Source: Parelaphostrongylus tenuis
Taxonomy: Eukaryota; Nematoda; Chromadorea; Rhabditida; Metastrongylidae
Assembly: GCA_019055375.1 (NCBI GenBank)
Contig: JAHQIW010000203.1
Location: 186,001-250,000, forward strand
DNA: 64,000 nt
Reading direction: 5' to 3'
The position numbers were made by a program, and so were the translations under genes. Below, one piece after another: positions 21,733 through 33,207 of the stretch. Under the pieces are notes generated by a model. It ran no database searches and had not been told where the DNA came from. It saw only the letters and a program-made list of their open reading frames with translations. The stretch's first letter is position 1. Each line of letters begins with the position of its first letter.

Positions 21733-22803
21733 AGTGGATTTAGTGGATCGGTTGATATGTGTTTGAAGGCCTGTCACGTGGATTGATTTATCAGAAAATA
21801 CAGCAAGAATCAACCATGTTAGAAACAATCTACAAAAAACAATACTTACAAAATAGTTTAACAATACCGGTTCTAATTATACAATAATACTCCAGGGACA
21901 TATTGCGAAAATAAATCACTCGATCGATAGTCGGTCAGATTCTAGAAGTAATAAGTGGACTCGTAAAAGACACAAGTGGATGAGAGTCACGGGTGGGTGA
22001 GAGACACAGGTAGATGAGAGGCAGGCGCTAACTGTACACTACGAAACACCACAACCGGCCGATGGCTCGGCGCGATTCGCTCGATCGATATATGTGTGGT
22101 AAGTCAAGACGTCAAAATTACACGAGATCACAGAACAGGAACCAACGGATAATTCACCAGAAGTACCTAGAGTGCTTGAAAGCCGCAACCAGGAGACGGA
22201 GGCTCGGAGAGATACCATGGCCGCCCGGAAGGACGAGACCACGGAGTGGTATGTTGGGTGGATGGCGTGTGAGTACTGTCGTTATACGAATCATAGCTGT
22301 ACATAACATGAATCCAGATAGTCCTGTGAATCTGCTACTTATTCCATGGGGGTGAGTCACCCATGACTCTCACTATTGGGTTTTTCTCCGTGGCTCGGGC
22401 TTGCAGTACAATTGTTAGCAAATTATGTATAATCGATAATCAGGTCAAAAGTGGCACTAACCATACAATTCTTATGTGAGGTGGTAATCAGTCATCGATG
22501 CGTATGCAACGAGGGTATTTTAAGTCATGAAGTCAACGAGAGCGACTAGCATGCAATTAAGAGAGCGGGCCACGTTCCGGAAGAAGAGAGGTAGATAGGC
22601 GACCGGGCAAGCCAGCTTCAGGAGCTCGTCTTCCGCCGTCGTCGGCCAACTGCCCGCGTAAGTCCGTATATCGTATGCACGATCTAAGCGCAGGACCCCA
22701 TCGCTGCTCGTCGTTTAAGGGTACCTGAACGATCGCCCACCTTATCATATCGCTCACTTGAGTAAGATAATGAAGAAAATAGCAAGGAATGTTGCATGAG
22801 TTG
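21733..22803 (-). repeat. 5' LTR of BEL/Pao element 1
   Basis: The partner of 16082-17159 with the same text order. About 20 bases (21712-21732) separate the tRNA-like CCA from the point where LTR similarity becomes clear, so the true edge may be a little lower. It should carry the promoter; no TATA box was fixed. Confidence 0.82.
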
Positions 22804-23550
22804 TTTGTTATAAAGCTTATCGTCTCCGATTCTATATTAATGAACTTTTTCGCACGTCACAGTCCTATCTGAAAATGGCTAGTTTCAGTTACGTAGAACA
22901 AGAAAAGAACACTTTAAAAAGACTATTTTTTGATTTTTGCTGAGTCCAAAGATATCCACATAACGAACTTTTCCAACTTCTCGGTCAACTTTAAATGGCA
23001 AACTACCGTAGAATGATTGACTTTGAGTTCCTTTTTTTGCAACATTTGGCGCGCTGCTCAGAAGATCAACTCAGAAAATTGCTTTCAACTGGTCGTTGTC
23101 ATCTCCCTAAGCAAGGCCACTACGTTGTCATCGTCAAGGCTTGCGATTTTTTTTTTCACAAAACTTCATGAAGCATCACTGCACTATATTCGTTAGCAGT
23201 TCTTTGGCCAAATTAGCTGTTGATATTGTGACCTTTCTTTGCTGCTTTACGACCCATTTTGAACTTACGGCCTAAAACCACAATCACTTCTACACCTGAC
23301 AACATTCTTTCTATGAATACAAATGTTATCTAATAAGTCTGATAAAATATAGAATGCACATTGAGTGATACGTCATTATTAGTAAAGCCTAGAGCCAAAA
23401 ATCCGTACCGAAATGATTTATGACGTAACAACATGTACTTTGAAATAAATTTCATTATCAAACGGCAAATAGACTGATACATTAGTCGATGTGTGGTTCA
23501 AATAGCACATTGAATGACTGGAAACGGACTTTTTTAACTTTGGCATTACT
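22804..23550. other. AT-rich spacer between mobile elements
   Basis: No coding or repeat signal recognised between the LTR element and the RTE LINE. Confidence 0.4.
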
Positions 23551-23555
23551 AATCA

Positions 23556-23557
<2 letters not shown>

Positions 23558-23596
<39 letters not shown>
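23558..23596. repeat. (TA)n microsatellite at LINE 3' end
   Basis: A run of TA dinucleotides that abuts the 3' end of the RTE LINE. The LINE may have inserted at it, or the run may have grown at the tail. Confidence 0.85.
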
Positions 23597-23599
<3 letters not shown>

Positions 23600-24317
23600 C
23601 TGTCGTTTGTATCACCTGTCGTCCCGTTATCGTCGAGTGACTCGAGCGGGTACCAGCAACTCTTCCATTTTCCCCTATCGCGTGCAAGAGTAGCCCAGTG
23701 GGTCCTCCTCGCTCTAGGGATTCGCTGAGCATCATATCTTTCTTCTATCGCTTTCGTGAAGAAATCGGACCAACGGGTCAGTGGTCTTCCTTTAGAGCGC
23801 TTGACTCCCGAGGAATCCAGTCGGTAACGGCTCTCGTCCATCGGTTGTCGTTGAAGCGCATCACGTGTCCGGCCCACCTTATTTTCGATATCCTGGCGTG
23901 TAGAACGGCGTCTCTGATTTTCGATCGTTGACGTAGGTCGGAACTTCGCATCTTTTCTCTCATTTGCGAGACACGGGATACTCCTTGCATCGACCTTTCG
24001 ACTGCGCGTTCGATAACTCCAAGTGATCTTTCATCCTGCTTACGTAGCGACCAGGTTTCTGCTGCATACGTTAGGGTAGGGATAATTGTCGAGTCGAAAA
24101 GGTGGGCATGGAGTCGGATGTTCTTTGTCCTCTTCACTACATCTTCGATGCTCTTAAACGTTCCCCAAGCCGCTCGTTTCCTTCTGCTCAGCTCAGGAGC
24201 TAGGCTGTTCATCGTGTTGATTTCACGACCTAGATAGACGTAACTGGAGCATTCGGAGATTGTCGTTCCATTGAGCGTGAATGGGTCATTGGAAACCCAT
24301 CCGTTCCTCATGAACAT
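23597..24317 (-). pseudogene. RTE copy 1: C-terminal part of reverse transcriptase ORF
   Basis: The frame at 23778-24317 (179 residues) carries LNGTTISECSSYVYLGREI, RRKRAAWGTFKSIEDV, LTYAAETWSLRK and IRWAGHVMRF, the thumb and conserved C-terminal motifs of RTE reverse transcriptases. After a frameshift near 23800, GRPLTRWSDFFTKAI and a final W-rich segment (THWATLARDRGKW) continue to about 23600. Confidence 0.88.
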
Positions 24318-24339
24318 TGTTTTCGTTAGATTCAGTTGA

Positions 24340-25620
24340 AGACCATCTTTCCACAGGCGTTATCGAAAGCGGTCACCACATTCGTTCCGCTTGGCTGATG
24401 TTTGGTGTTATGAGAACGATATCGTCAGCAAAGCGAAGATGGTCTAATGGTCGACCGTCAATTTTCACTCCCATTTCGTCCCATTCTAATGTTCGCATGA
24501 CGTTTTGTAGGGTTGCAGTGAAGTTTGGCGTTGTATCGCCTTGTCGAACCCCTCTTCTTATGTCAATGATGATATTGTTGTAGAATGGAGATATTTTGGT
24601 CGTGAAATCTTTATAAAGCTCACGAAGGATCATTATGTACCGAGTAGGGACGCCCTGGTTATCCAGATCCTCTACAATTGCTTCTGTTTCCACTGGATCA
24701 AGGCTTTCCTCAGATCGATGAAAGTGAGACAGAGTGGTTGTTTGTACTCTCGTGAAACTTCAATGAGTCTTGTAATCGTGTGGATGTGGTCTATGGTACT
24801 AAATCCTTTTCGGAACCCTGCTTGTTCGCATGGCTGTCCTTCGTCCAGTGTTCTGGCAATCCTGTTTAAGATGACTCGAGTAAAAAGTTTATAGATAACG
24901 GGCAGCAAGCAGATTGGGCGATAATTGCCTATGTCATGAAGGTCTCCCTTTTTGAACAACAATACGATCCTGCTGGTTTTCCAATGAATAGGGACCTTGC
25001 ATTCTGACAGGTAGCGAGTGAAGAGCCGAGCCAGGGTGTTGATGAGAACTGGCGGCAGATTCTCCAGATGTTCTGGTCTAATCCTGTCTCGACCAGGTGT
25101 TGTTCTGTTCTTCACCGACGATATAGCATGTCGGATTTCGGAAGGGAGGACCGGTGGAACGACATATTCGTCCTCTTTCAATTTATATGACGGTAAGAGG
25201 ACATGGCTAGCGAAGAGATCCGAGTAGTATTGGTGGATGATTTTCTCCATAGCCCTTCTGGAAGCTGTAAGTGTCCCGTCAGGGTATCGGAGTGCAACCA
25301 TCTTGGTCTTATAGTTGGCGAAGCCTCGCTGGGCTTTGCGAATGCTCTTCCCAGCTTCTGCAGCTTCTGCCATAACTGCTGCTCTTCTCTCTTTCAGGTC
25401 TTCTTTTATCGCTTCTCTGCATCGTTTCGCAAGTTCGGACGTAAGGTTTCGGTTGCCTGTGGCTCGTGCGATTCCACGTTGACGTATCAGCTCGAGTGTC
25501 TGCGGAGACAAGCGTCTCTTCGTGACCTTAGGACTCTCGGCTTTTATAGCGCTAACGTGAAGATATTCAACGAGTCGATCGTATTCTTCGTCGATGTTGT
25601 CGACAACGGTATCTTCCCAA
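24340..25620 (-). pseudogene. RTE copy 1: reverse transcriptase domain
   Basis: Two frames. 24672-25511 (279 residues) holds the N-terminal helical region, TPGRDRIRPEHLENLPP, DIGNYRPICLLPVIYKL and QAGFRKGFSTIDH. It breaks in the first palm motif (FIDLRKALIQ for FIDLKKAFDS). 24373-24693 resumes with VRQGD and LRFADDIVLI, the FADD catalytic box. The enzyme would prime reverse transcription on nicked target DNA. Confidence 0.9.
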
Positions 25621-25629
25621 GAGCCGACT

Positions 25630-26641
25630 AATGATTTGAATACATCCCAGTTTATGGTAGTTCTGGGACTTCGTTGTTTGAATTTAGCGGCTTTCTCTCC
25701 TCTCCTCGAAAATCGGAACGTTGCGCGAAGGAGGCGATGGTCTGATCCCGTGTAGAACTTAGGAACAACAGCGACATCGGTCAGGCAAAACCTTCGATTT
25801 ACTATGATGTGATCTATTTCGTTATGGTACTCTCCATTGGGAGACTCCCACGTCCATCGCTGAGAAGAGGCTTTTGGAATTGCGAGTTACCATGGATGGT
25901 TTGGGTCGTCATGATAAACTCAGATAGCCTCTCACCCTGTTCATTCCATTCTAGTCCGTGGGTCTCTATGTGACGTTCTTCAGACGTTCTTCTAGGTCCA
26001 ATTTTTGCGTTAAAATCTCCGACAATGACCTTGAAGAATGTATGATCTTCTCTGAAGAATTTTTCGAGGTCCATATAGAACGCTTCGACTTCGTCTTCGT
26101 CATAGCTTGATGTTGGTGCGTAAGCAACGAAGATGGTCAAAGCCGGCATAGAACCACATCGTTTCAACCGTAATCGTCCGATACGGGTTGTTAGTTGTTC
26201 GAACGAGTCAATGCTCACGGTCAAATTCGATTTGACGAGGACGCCAACGCCGCCGACACCTCTGCGATCGCATGTTCCAAGGAACAGTTCTTCTCCGGTG
26301 TCATAGACAGCGTGAAAAGGATGGCGCCTTCTCGTCTCAGCCAAGCCAATGACGTCGTACCTTATTCTTCTTGCTTGAATCAATAGATCTTCTACAGCGG
26401 ATTTGTGAGCAAGGGTTCTTGCGTTGTAGGTACAGATCGTCATTTTAGTCCGTTTCGATCTTGGCAGCCTAGTTCGGCCCTGAGATTTTAGCAGCCTCTC
26501 CGTACTCGTCCTACCTGGCGCTGCCGTTCCAGGGGCTCTTTCGGGTTCAGGGCAATGAGGCCCATATTTGTTGCTGTTTTTGGCATTTTGATACCCAACG
26601 TATAGCTTGCCAGGCTCTAAACGTGGGGGCTGGGTACTCAC
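25630..26641 (-). pseudogene. RTE copy 1: AP-like endonuclease domain
   Basis: The frame at 25814-26641 (275 residues) starts with the leader PGKLYVGYQNAKNSNKYG. It then shows MTICTYNARTL, VIGLAETRRRH (catalytic E), [21 protein letters not shown] and [13 protein letters not shown] frameshift near 25870 moves the last part (EIDHIIVNRRF, GSDHRLLRATF) to another frame. This fold nicks target DNA for LINE insertion. Confidence 0.9.
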
Positions 26642-26940
26642 GAGTAGCTTGCCAGTCTCTCTCGGAGGAGCGGGAGGAGCTTATTTTATGGAGGCGACTC
26701 CTAACCGCCTCCCATATACTTCCCAGCCGCTTGATTGCAGGCTTTTGGCCGACTTGACTCGTGGAAATAGAGTTTTTGTCAAGTCGGCGCTACAGAAGCA
26801 GGGAGCACGTCCCCTGAATCCACTTGCGTCTCTGGGAAGCACACGGTCGCTTTTGGTTCGCGTTTATTCCCCTATCCATCACCTGGGGACGCGCCACGTG
26901 CCCTCGCAACTAACCGGGCGGGATCCCTCAAGGAGGGAGG

Positions 26941-28435
26941 TATATTGATATATATTCTTGAATGATTGAACTAATAGCATGTTGATAATAGTTTTGTTCG
27001 ACTAATGTGCCAACACATTTCGTCTTCTTCAGGTTCGATAATTCGGCCCAACTGCCCACTGTCGTTCGCCTTCGTTGTGGTCTTCGTCTTTGTTTTCAAT
27101 CAAGTTGCACCTTTCCTAAGGGAGCGCCACTCACATGAAGAATCTAACTTAGCACTGCTTGGACATACAGGCGGTTGTTGATGGAAGTGAATGCCTGATG
27201 GAAACTTTCATTTCATCAAACATCGCCCTTCAATCCTTTACCTGGACATTTATTCATCGGAAACCATCATGCAGGAGATGTAACAGCGATTTCTCGGAGC
27301 CGTTGCTATTTTTCTGGGTGAAGGCCTTGGGATCCCAAGACAAGAAGGTAATGCACTCCAACGCAAATGGTCCTTCAAAGAGTGCGACAATAGTAGCTAC
27401 TGCATGGGTCATCAAGGCTTAGGCCATTTTGTAATCTGGACCGCTCTGTGAGCGGTCGCTGTTGTCACTCGCCCGTTACGATCTTGTTATTTCACTTCTA
27501 GTCGGTCTATTTATGTTCTCATTATGTGATTTGCTGATGAAGCTCATCGCATTGTAAGCGGGGCACATAAGTACGGCGATAAACCAAGTCTTATGGGTTC
27601 TGTTTGACTCGCCACAGGGGATGGATTCCAGCATATCTAGAATCTTTCCGACATATTAAATCACCCACTGGCTTACACCCTCGGTGTTTTAGGTCTTGCT
27701 CGGGGCAAGCATAACGGCATCCCGAGGTCTACCGCCTAGTCAAGCAATTCCACGCTATCAGTTCGCACTTAGCTATGTATTACGTAGCTATTATGTAGTT
27801 ACCACAGTTGGACGTCGTTACTATTGTTATGTCTTGTTGTATTATTATTGTACTTATGTAAAAATTTTTAGGTTGCCTTATTATCCTCTATAATAGAACT
27901 AATATTTACTCGAGACGTCAACATCACTGGCCGTCAGCGAGAACACTATTCAATCAATAAATATAGGGATCTAAAGGCAACGGCGAGCACAACCCTTTGC
28001 CATAAAGCGCATTGCAGACTATCCGCACAAGGGTCGCCATCTCACGCCACACATAGTTGATTACGTTGTCATGGAAGAGATGACTGAATAGAAATGCAGA
28101 AGTCAGAGAAAGTTGGTTTCCATATCGTCATTATTACGCTTTTTGTCAACCCATAAGAAATGAGGCCGACTGCTGCAGGATGGTTGTCCCCCAGATAACA
28201 AATCATACCATCGGGCAATCACTATCATCAACTATAGCCCTTACATATGGGCTTCACCGAGGGAGGTTTTTCATCCGGACGGTGTCAATAAAGGATTCGG
28301 CTAGATCGATAACGAAGACAAATGACACAACGATGGCAAACGATATTGGACAGTCGACTCCCATTCAACGGTTTCGAAAAAGAAGAAACGCGTCGAAACG
28401 CTAACCGAATGAATTAATCTCTATTACTTCGTGCT
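26941..28435. other. Unassigned sequence between LINE and R1 repeat
   Basis: The 26990-27470 and 28180-28400 parts are less AT-rich and hold frames of 65-87 residues on the plus strand that match nothing I recognise. They could belong to decayed elements. No RNA gene or repeat pair was found. Confidence 0.35.
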
Positions 28436-28439
28436 ATTG

Positions 28440-28690
28440 GTTTGCTCGACAAAGACGTTCTTTATGATTAGGAGGAAACAAATGAAAAACCGATCTCATT
28501 CGCTTGAAGAGGAAATTTTTGTAGGACAATTAGACCATTCAAAAGCTGAGACTTAAGGCTACAGCCCAACGGCACCGATTTTTGGAAACACCTTTTTATA
28601 ACGCTGTAGCATCCAAATCATAAACTATGTTTCAAACTCGTTTTTCGTCTTCATTTCCCTCACGCGTATAATTCGATGGAAGCCGAAAAC
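28440..28690 (+). repeat. R1 dispersed repeat, left half
   Basis: Reads ATTAGGAGGAAACAAATGAA, CCGATCTCATTCGCT, AAAGCTGAGACTTAAGGCTA and CACCGATTTTTGGAAACACC, matching R1 at 57265-57420 (plus) and 57900-58140 (minus). It ends GGAAGCCGAAAAC and is cut by the LTR element. The right half resumes at 33213. Confidence 0.7.
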
Positions 28691-28695
28691 ATATC
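28691..28695. repeat. Target site duplication ATATC (left)
   Basis: ATATC directly before the left LTR is repeated at 33208-33212 directly after the right LTR. Removing the element and one ATATC gives text that runs on as in the unbroken R1 copy near 57890 (GAAGCCGAAAAGCACATCAA). Confidence 0.75.
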
Positions 28696-29567
28696 TTTAG
28701 TGATGGATCAGTGGTTTTTCCTTGTAGTAGCTGAGAATGTTCCGATACTCGGTCTTCACAGGTTTACCTCAAAATTGGGTAATCAAACCTTTACATACAT
28801 TTCAATCTCATTAACACAACAAACAGTAACTACAATAACGTCTAATACGATAATGTGCAGTATAAACAAACATCAATGGTGAGAAACTGTAACTGAGACA
28901 GCGTGATGGTTCAGTGGGCATCTATATTGTTGACAATCATAAACAGTTGTGCTTCAGTGGCTTAATGTGATTGTTTACTAGCTTTTATGGAGAGTGCTTA
29001 GAGAGAGAAAGGGTACAAGCGAGTTAGTGATACCACAAAGGTCCGAACACGTGAGAGGGTGCGAGTGACTGAGTGAGAGAGTGTTGAACCTTGCCGCGGG
29101 AAACGTCACAGAGCCATGTACTCGATGGCCAGTGTGCTATAGGCAAGACATGTGCACCAAGGCCAATACACAATAGATCCATTCGGTCGTCAGATAATAA
29201 AATTACAATTACTATAATTATAGGAAACGATGTTTCTTTGCTATCAACCAAGGCCACAGACAACCCTAGTGTATTCCATACAATTCACTTAAAATATGTG
29301 CGTAAGGAGGCAGGATGGTGACATCTTATCAACAACCAAAGTTGCTAAAGCTTATAACTCAGAGTCAGTATTCCATATTAGAGCAATCGTTAAAGGATAA
29401 ACCGCTCGCTTCCGTCGCACGATGGTCGAAGCACGGTCGGTCCCACGTTTCTCTCGCCGTCTCAGATTATCGGCATAGGCATGATATGTTAACGATGCGT
29501 CCTCTAGCCATCCGTCCATCGATTGATTACTATTGGTATAGCTGTTATTGCCAGAATAACAGCTATA
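28696..29567 (-). repeat. 3' LTR of BEL/Pao element 2
   Basis: Aligns with 32231-33207 through ACGTCTAATACGATAATGTG, CATCAATGGTGAGAAACTGT, GAGAGAGTGTTGAACC-like and CATCGATTGATTACTATTGG. It is about 100 bases shorter than the other LTR because of indels in the GAGTGAGTGA-rich part. It ends in a perfect 12-bp hairpin at 29537-29567. Confidence 0.85.
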
Positions 29568-30365
29568 CTCCCCACCCAAGAAGAATCCAAAAAATTTTTT
29601 GAATAGTGGTCGATCGTGTCGAGGCTCCTCCGGGACCTTGAAGACGTAGAAATATTAGTAGTCATCGACGAAGACAGTAGAATGGTTGGGGAGGGAATGA
29701 TTATCTGACGAGTACAGTTAAACCGACCGTGTCAAGGCTCCCCGGGACCTTGACGAAGTAGGAATACTAGCAGTCACCGACGAAGAAGTCGAATGGATGG
29801 GGAGGGAATGATTATCTGACGAGTACAGCTGAACAATGAGAAGATCAGAATGGTGGGGAATCAGTAGATGCTGCACAGTGAATAAGCCTGACGTGAATAA
29901 TAGCCGAACAGGATAGTGAACGCATGATTGGGTGCTCTGAGTGTCAAATTCCATCAGTGGCTTGCACACCCTGGTCTCCACGTTCTTCAATGCGTTGTGT
30001 TCGATCCAAGCTTTTTTTGACAATCTGGCAGAATAGTATCGCACTTCTACTTGGCTATTTACGGGCAGCTTCCACTCAGTGAGGTATGTTATGAGCCCAA
30101 GAAGCTTCCGGGATCTCATTAGATCTAGTAGGCTTTTGGGTCCAGACTTTTGGTGGCTTGATTGAATTTTCATCAGGCACTTCTAAATGTTGGATGAGAC
30201 CAGTGTTGACTTGTACATGTAATGACCAATACTTATCCCATTCTCAAGTTCCCTTTTGTACTCTTGAGCATGATTCAATTACTCTTCTTGCAGGTGCATG
30301 TGTGATAATAGGTTGTCATCGGTAGTCTGCTTCGTGTTGTCGCAATCCTTCCATACTATTACGTT
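29568..30365 (-). pseudogene. Element 2: 3' internal remnant
   Basis: Between protease and 3' LTR. A 151-residue minus-strand frame (29718-30173) includes GLITYLTEWKLPVNSQVEVRY-like polyprotein text but no enzyme motif. Two near copies of a segment (CGACGAAG..GGGGAGGGAATGATTATCT) at 29665-29715 and 29775-29830 form a local duplication. Confidence 0.5.
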
Positions 30366-30850
30366 TTAATCTCTTTCTTGCGTATATATTGAGTTTTTAT
30401 TTCGTCCTGAGTACCCATATCCGAGCCGCGTGGGAAGTAGGTGCATTCCTGACGGGAGCTCAATGTATGGTTTATCCTTGCTTATTAAGGCCCATAGATG
30501 GTCGCATCCAAGCAAAATAGAAGGCTGGACCAAAGACTTATTCTTGCTCTTGTTGCCCAAGTCGATGTTGTTTCTGTGGATGAATTCTATGTCTTCTGAG
30601 CTTAATTGTGACCAATGAAGTGGTTCTGTGATGGCATTATGGGTATAAAGGAACAGCGAAAGCGGGTCTCCGTCCGCATCCCATACGTCGAGTGGAACTT
30701 TCCTCGATACGTATTCTTGCAAATTATCCAAGCCAAATGTATTCAAGCGTAGTTTTGACTCGTTTATGGTTGGTAGTTGAAGTTTTTGAGCTAGTTTTCT
30801 GTCAATGAATGAAATTTCAGCTCCAGAATCAGTAAAACAGAAACGTTTTG
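30366..30850 (-). pseudogene. Element 2: Pao-type aspartic protease
   Basis: On the minus strand, FTDSGAEISFIDRKLA near 30800 is the D-S/T-G-A active-site loop. The 126-residue frame 30366-30746 then gives LLGCDHLWALI and MHLLPTRLGYGYSG, the typical end of the Pao protease/DUF1758 domain. It is almost intact over this domain. It would cleave the element polyprotein. Confidence 0.82.
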
Positions 30851-31370
30851 CAGTTGCCTGGTTGTTGCGTCTAGCGCGGTCATTTTTCCTGTGGGTAAGG
30901 ACAACTGCTGTATCCTTGCTACTGTAGTCTCGTAATAACTCGCTTGGTCTAATTAGGAAAACTCGGTCGTAGTTGTTATTTACTGCCCGACCTGACTTAC
31001 TTTCGAGGTGGCCGCAGGCAATTTACGTCCTCCTTCGTTGTGGCTGCCAGTTCTTGTATCACTTCTGAAAGCTTCTCTCTTTGGAGGTGCTCAAGTTGCC
31101 TTCTCCGTTGGTGTCGAATAGAAACAGCACGATGTGTGATGTATTCTTTGGCATACACGGGAAGAAAAACTTTGGCATTGCAAGGCGTTGTGGGAAGGCG
31201 ATCCCATTACTCGCTGGGTTTCGGAAAGAAATTTGGAAAGGACTTTTTTGTACATGCACTGACTATGTATATTCTCTCCTTTGTCGACAAGCTAAAGCAC
31301 ATCAGCTTAAACGTCTTCCAAGACCGCCCTTGCTCCTTCAGGCTCGGTGACTAGAGGTTTTTTTCTGCCC
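30851..31370 (-). pseudogene. Element 2: gag C-terminal region, decayed
   Basis: Minus-strand frames with SEVIQELAATTKEDVNC and KEYITHRAVSIRHQRR are broken. The expected zinc knuckles are not clearly visible. The plus-strand frames at 31040-31354 are shadows. Confidence 0.5.
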
Positions 31371-32080
31371 AGTTTATTGAGCAGTGAAAAACCAGTCCGT
31401 CGGTGTTCCCATATCTGGTAGTGGCATGTCAGCGGCTTTGTGATAGTTTTGTTTGCTCAACTGGAGTTTCTTTATCGACCTCAGAGGCTCTCGTTTCAGG
31501 GAGCTGAGCAAGTACCTGAATTTCTGCATTTGCGAAAGGCCCGAAAGTGAACGGTTGAATCGAAAAGTTCCCAATAATTGTCCCACTCCCATATGTTGTG
31601 ATCGAAGGATGGAATCGGAATGGTGGGTAGTTCGACTTTCTTTACAGCCATCGTGGTGGAGGGTACTTCGCACTTTGTGTCCTCCGTGGCGGTTGCAGGA
31701 AGGTTGATGGGCCCTGCACTTGCTCCTGGAGATGCGTATCTTACCCAGATGATCAATATGTAATTGTCCGCATTTTCTATGGCTTATTCTGCCGGGGTAG
31801 AGTGCCTGTCATACTCCTCATCCGCATTTGGTAGTTCCCCGCTCTCATGGGCACTCATAGATTGGTGGAATTCCTGCATGAGTTTCGACATCGCATCCTC
31901 GAGGTTTTTTGCAGCTCCTTTAAGTTTCTGACAAGCTTTTGAGGATTGGCTGTTGACTGTTCGTCGACGGCAGTAATGTCAATAGCATCAATTCCATCCG
32001 TTTTCGGCTGTGTTAGCAACGCTCCCGCCTGCCTGTTACGTAGCGCCAGCATTCTTTTGTGACTTTTGATTGATAGCATG
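31371..32080 (-). pseudogene. Element 2: gag (DUF1759-like)
   Basis: 31496-31756 gives VELPTIPIPSFDHNIWEWD and YWELFDSTVH. A shifted frame (31374-31673) gives LSQMQKFRYLLSSLKREP and SIKKLQLSKQNY. This pattern (LPKF.G....W..F...F......L.....Q+..YL...L.G.A...I) is the Pao gag core. Upstream, 31855-32079 has a short basic frame that may be the N-terminus. One frameshift splits the domain. Confidence 0.8.
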
Positions 32081-32189
32081 ATGCTTTTCCTTTACTCTTC
32101 TTTTTATTGGGTAAGAAGTCGAGCTGACTTGAATTCCTCCGTGGTGTCTCAGCAAGTGTTTTCCCTGCGCCAGTGATGCACCAGAAACG

Positions 32190-32228
32190 TGATGACTCGG
32201 GCTCGATTATAGCTGAGCCGATGCATCA
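32190..32228 (+). other. tRNA-Gly-like primer site of element 2
   Basis: GACTCGGGCTCGATTATAGC followed by TGAGCCGATGCATCA resembles the tRNA-Gly T arm and acceptor end with a mutated CCA. It lies two bases from the 5' LTR. It is antisense to the element, as a primer-binding site must be. Decayed. Confidence 0.6.
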
Positions 32229-32230
32229 AA

Positions 32231-33207
32231 TTTAGTGGTAGTTGTGTAGTTTTCCCTCGTAGTAACTGAAAATGTTCCTAGTCCGGGCTTCGCAGGTATA
32301 CCTCATACTTGGGCAACTGAGCCTTTATATACATATTAATGTTATTAGCACAACAAACAATAACTGCAATAACGTCTAATACGATAATGTGCAGTATAAA
32401 ACAAACATCAATGGTGAGAAACTGTAACTGAGATAGCGTGTTGATTCAGTAGGTACTATCGTTGTCAATGATATGCAGTTGTGCTTCAGCGGCTTAATGT
32501 GATCAACTACTAGCTTTCATGAGAGTGCTTAGAGAGAGAGAGAGAGGGCACAAGCGAGTCAGTGATAGCGAGAAAGTGCGAACACGTGAGAGTGTGCGAG
32601 TGACTGAGTGAGAGAGCACTGAACCTGTGGGGCAGTGTATGCGAGTGAGTGATAGAGTATTGAACTCGCGAAAAACGTCAGAGAGCCATGTGCTCCATAG
32701 GCAAATGTGCTTTCGGCAAGACATGTGCGCCACGACCAATACAAAATAGATCCACTCGATTGTCAGGCAATACAATTATGATTACTATAGTAATAGAAAA
32801 CGATGCTTCTTTACTTCTAATCAGAATCACTGGTAAGCCTAGTGTATGCCATACAATTCACTTAAAACCTGTACGTAATGAGGCAGGATGATGACATCTT
32901 ATCAGCAGCCAAATTTGCTAGAGCCTATAACTCAGAGTCAATGTTTCCTTAGAGCAATCGTTAAAACAGGAAATAGTCATATAAATCTTATAACAATAAT
33001 AACGACTGCCACTGGAGATGACTGGAAGCGATGGACAAACCGCTGTCTGCCGTCTCACGATGGTCGAATAACGATCGGCCCCACGTTCCCTTCACCATCT
33101 CATCGATTATTGGCATAGGCATGATGTGTCGCCGATGCGTCCTCCAGTCATCCGCCCATCGATTGATTGCTATTGGTATAGCTGATGTTGCTAGAATAAC
33201 AGTTGTA
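32231..33207 (-). repeat. 5' LTR of BEL/Pao element 2
   Basis: The partner of 28696-29567. It contains a GAGAGAGAGAGAGAG tract near 32532-32546 and GAGTGAGTGA-type repeats expanded relative to the other LTR. It ends AACAGTTGTA just before the ATATC duplication. Confidence 0.85.

Larger units (their letters stand above)
16082..22803 (-). mobile_element. Degenerate BEL/Pao LTR retrotransposon (element 1)
   Basis: Two direct repeats of about 1.07 kb (16082-17159 and 21733-22803) enclose about 4.5 kb of minus-strand coding remnants. In order these are a CCHC knuckle, an aspartic protease, reverse transcriptase, RNase H and integrase, which is the BEL/Pao order. The primer-binding region next to the 5' LTR matches tRNA-Gly. 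Most of gag is absent: only a knuckle with an internal stop remains about 60 bases from the primer site. All domains are split by frameshifts. The two LTRs differ at many positions, so the insertion is not recent. No clear target duplication was found. Confidence 0.88.
23597..26940 (-). mobile_element. RTE-type LINE, near full length, frameshifted (copy 1)
   Basis: Minus strand, about 3.3 kb: 5' leader, AP-type endonuclease (EEP fold), reverse transcriptase and a C-terminal domain. Its whole length matches the second copy at 37221-40540 closely, which fixes both ends. The 3' end holds two units of a CACCTGTCGT..GTAT string, like the short tandem tails of RTE elements. Frameshifts occur in the endonuclease (near 25870), the palm (FIDLRKA, near 24690), after the FADD box and near the C-terminus, so it is not autonomous. 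Confidence 0.92.
28696..33207 (-). mobile_element. Internally deleted BEL/Pao retrotransposon (element 2)
   Basis: LTR-like direct repeats (28696-29567 and 32231-33207) enclose 2.66 kb. The minus strand holds gag (about 31370-31760), a decayed region and a Pao-type protease (30366-30850). Reverse transcriptase, RNase H and integrase are absent, so this is a non-autonomous deletion derivative. A tRNA-Gly-like primer site lies beside the 5' LTR. A 5-bp target duplication (ATATC) fits BEL/Pao integration. It differs in sequence from element 1, though both LTRs begin TTTAGTG-like. Confidence 0.85.

Noticed and set aside
23489..23735. Frames crossing the second TA run, near the RTE 3' end
   Set aside because: Low-complexity text plus antisense of the LINE tail.
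24317..25631. Plus-strand frames of up to 142 residues
   Set aside because: Antisense shadows of the RTE reverse transcriptase.
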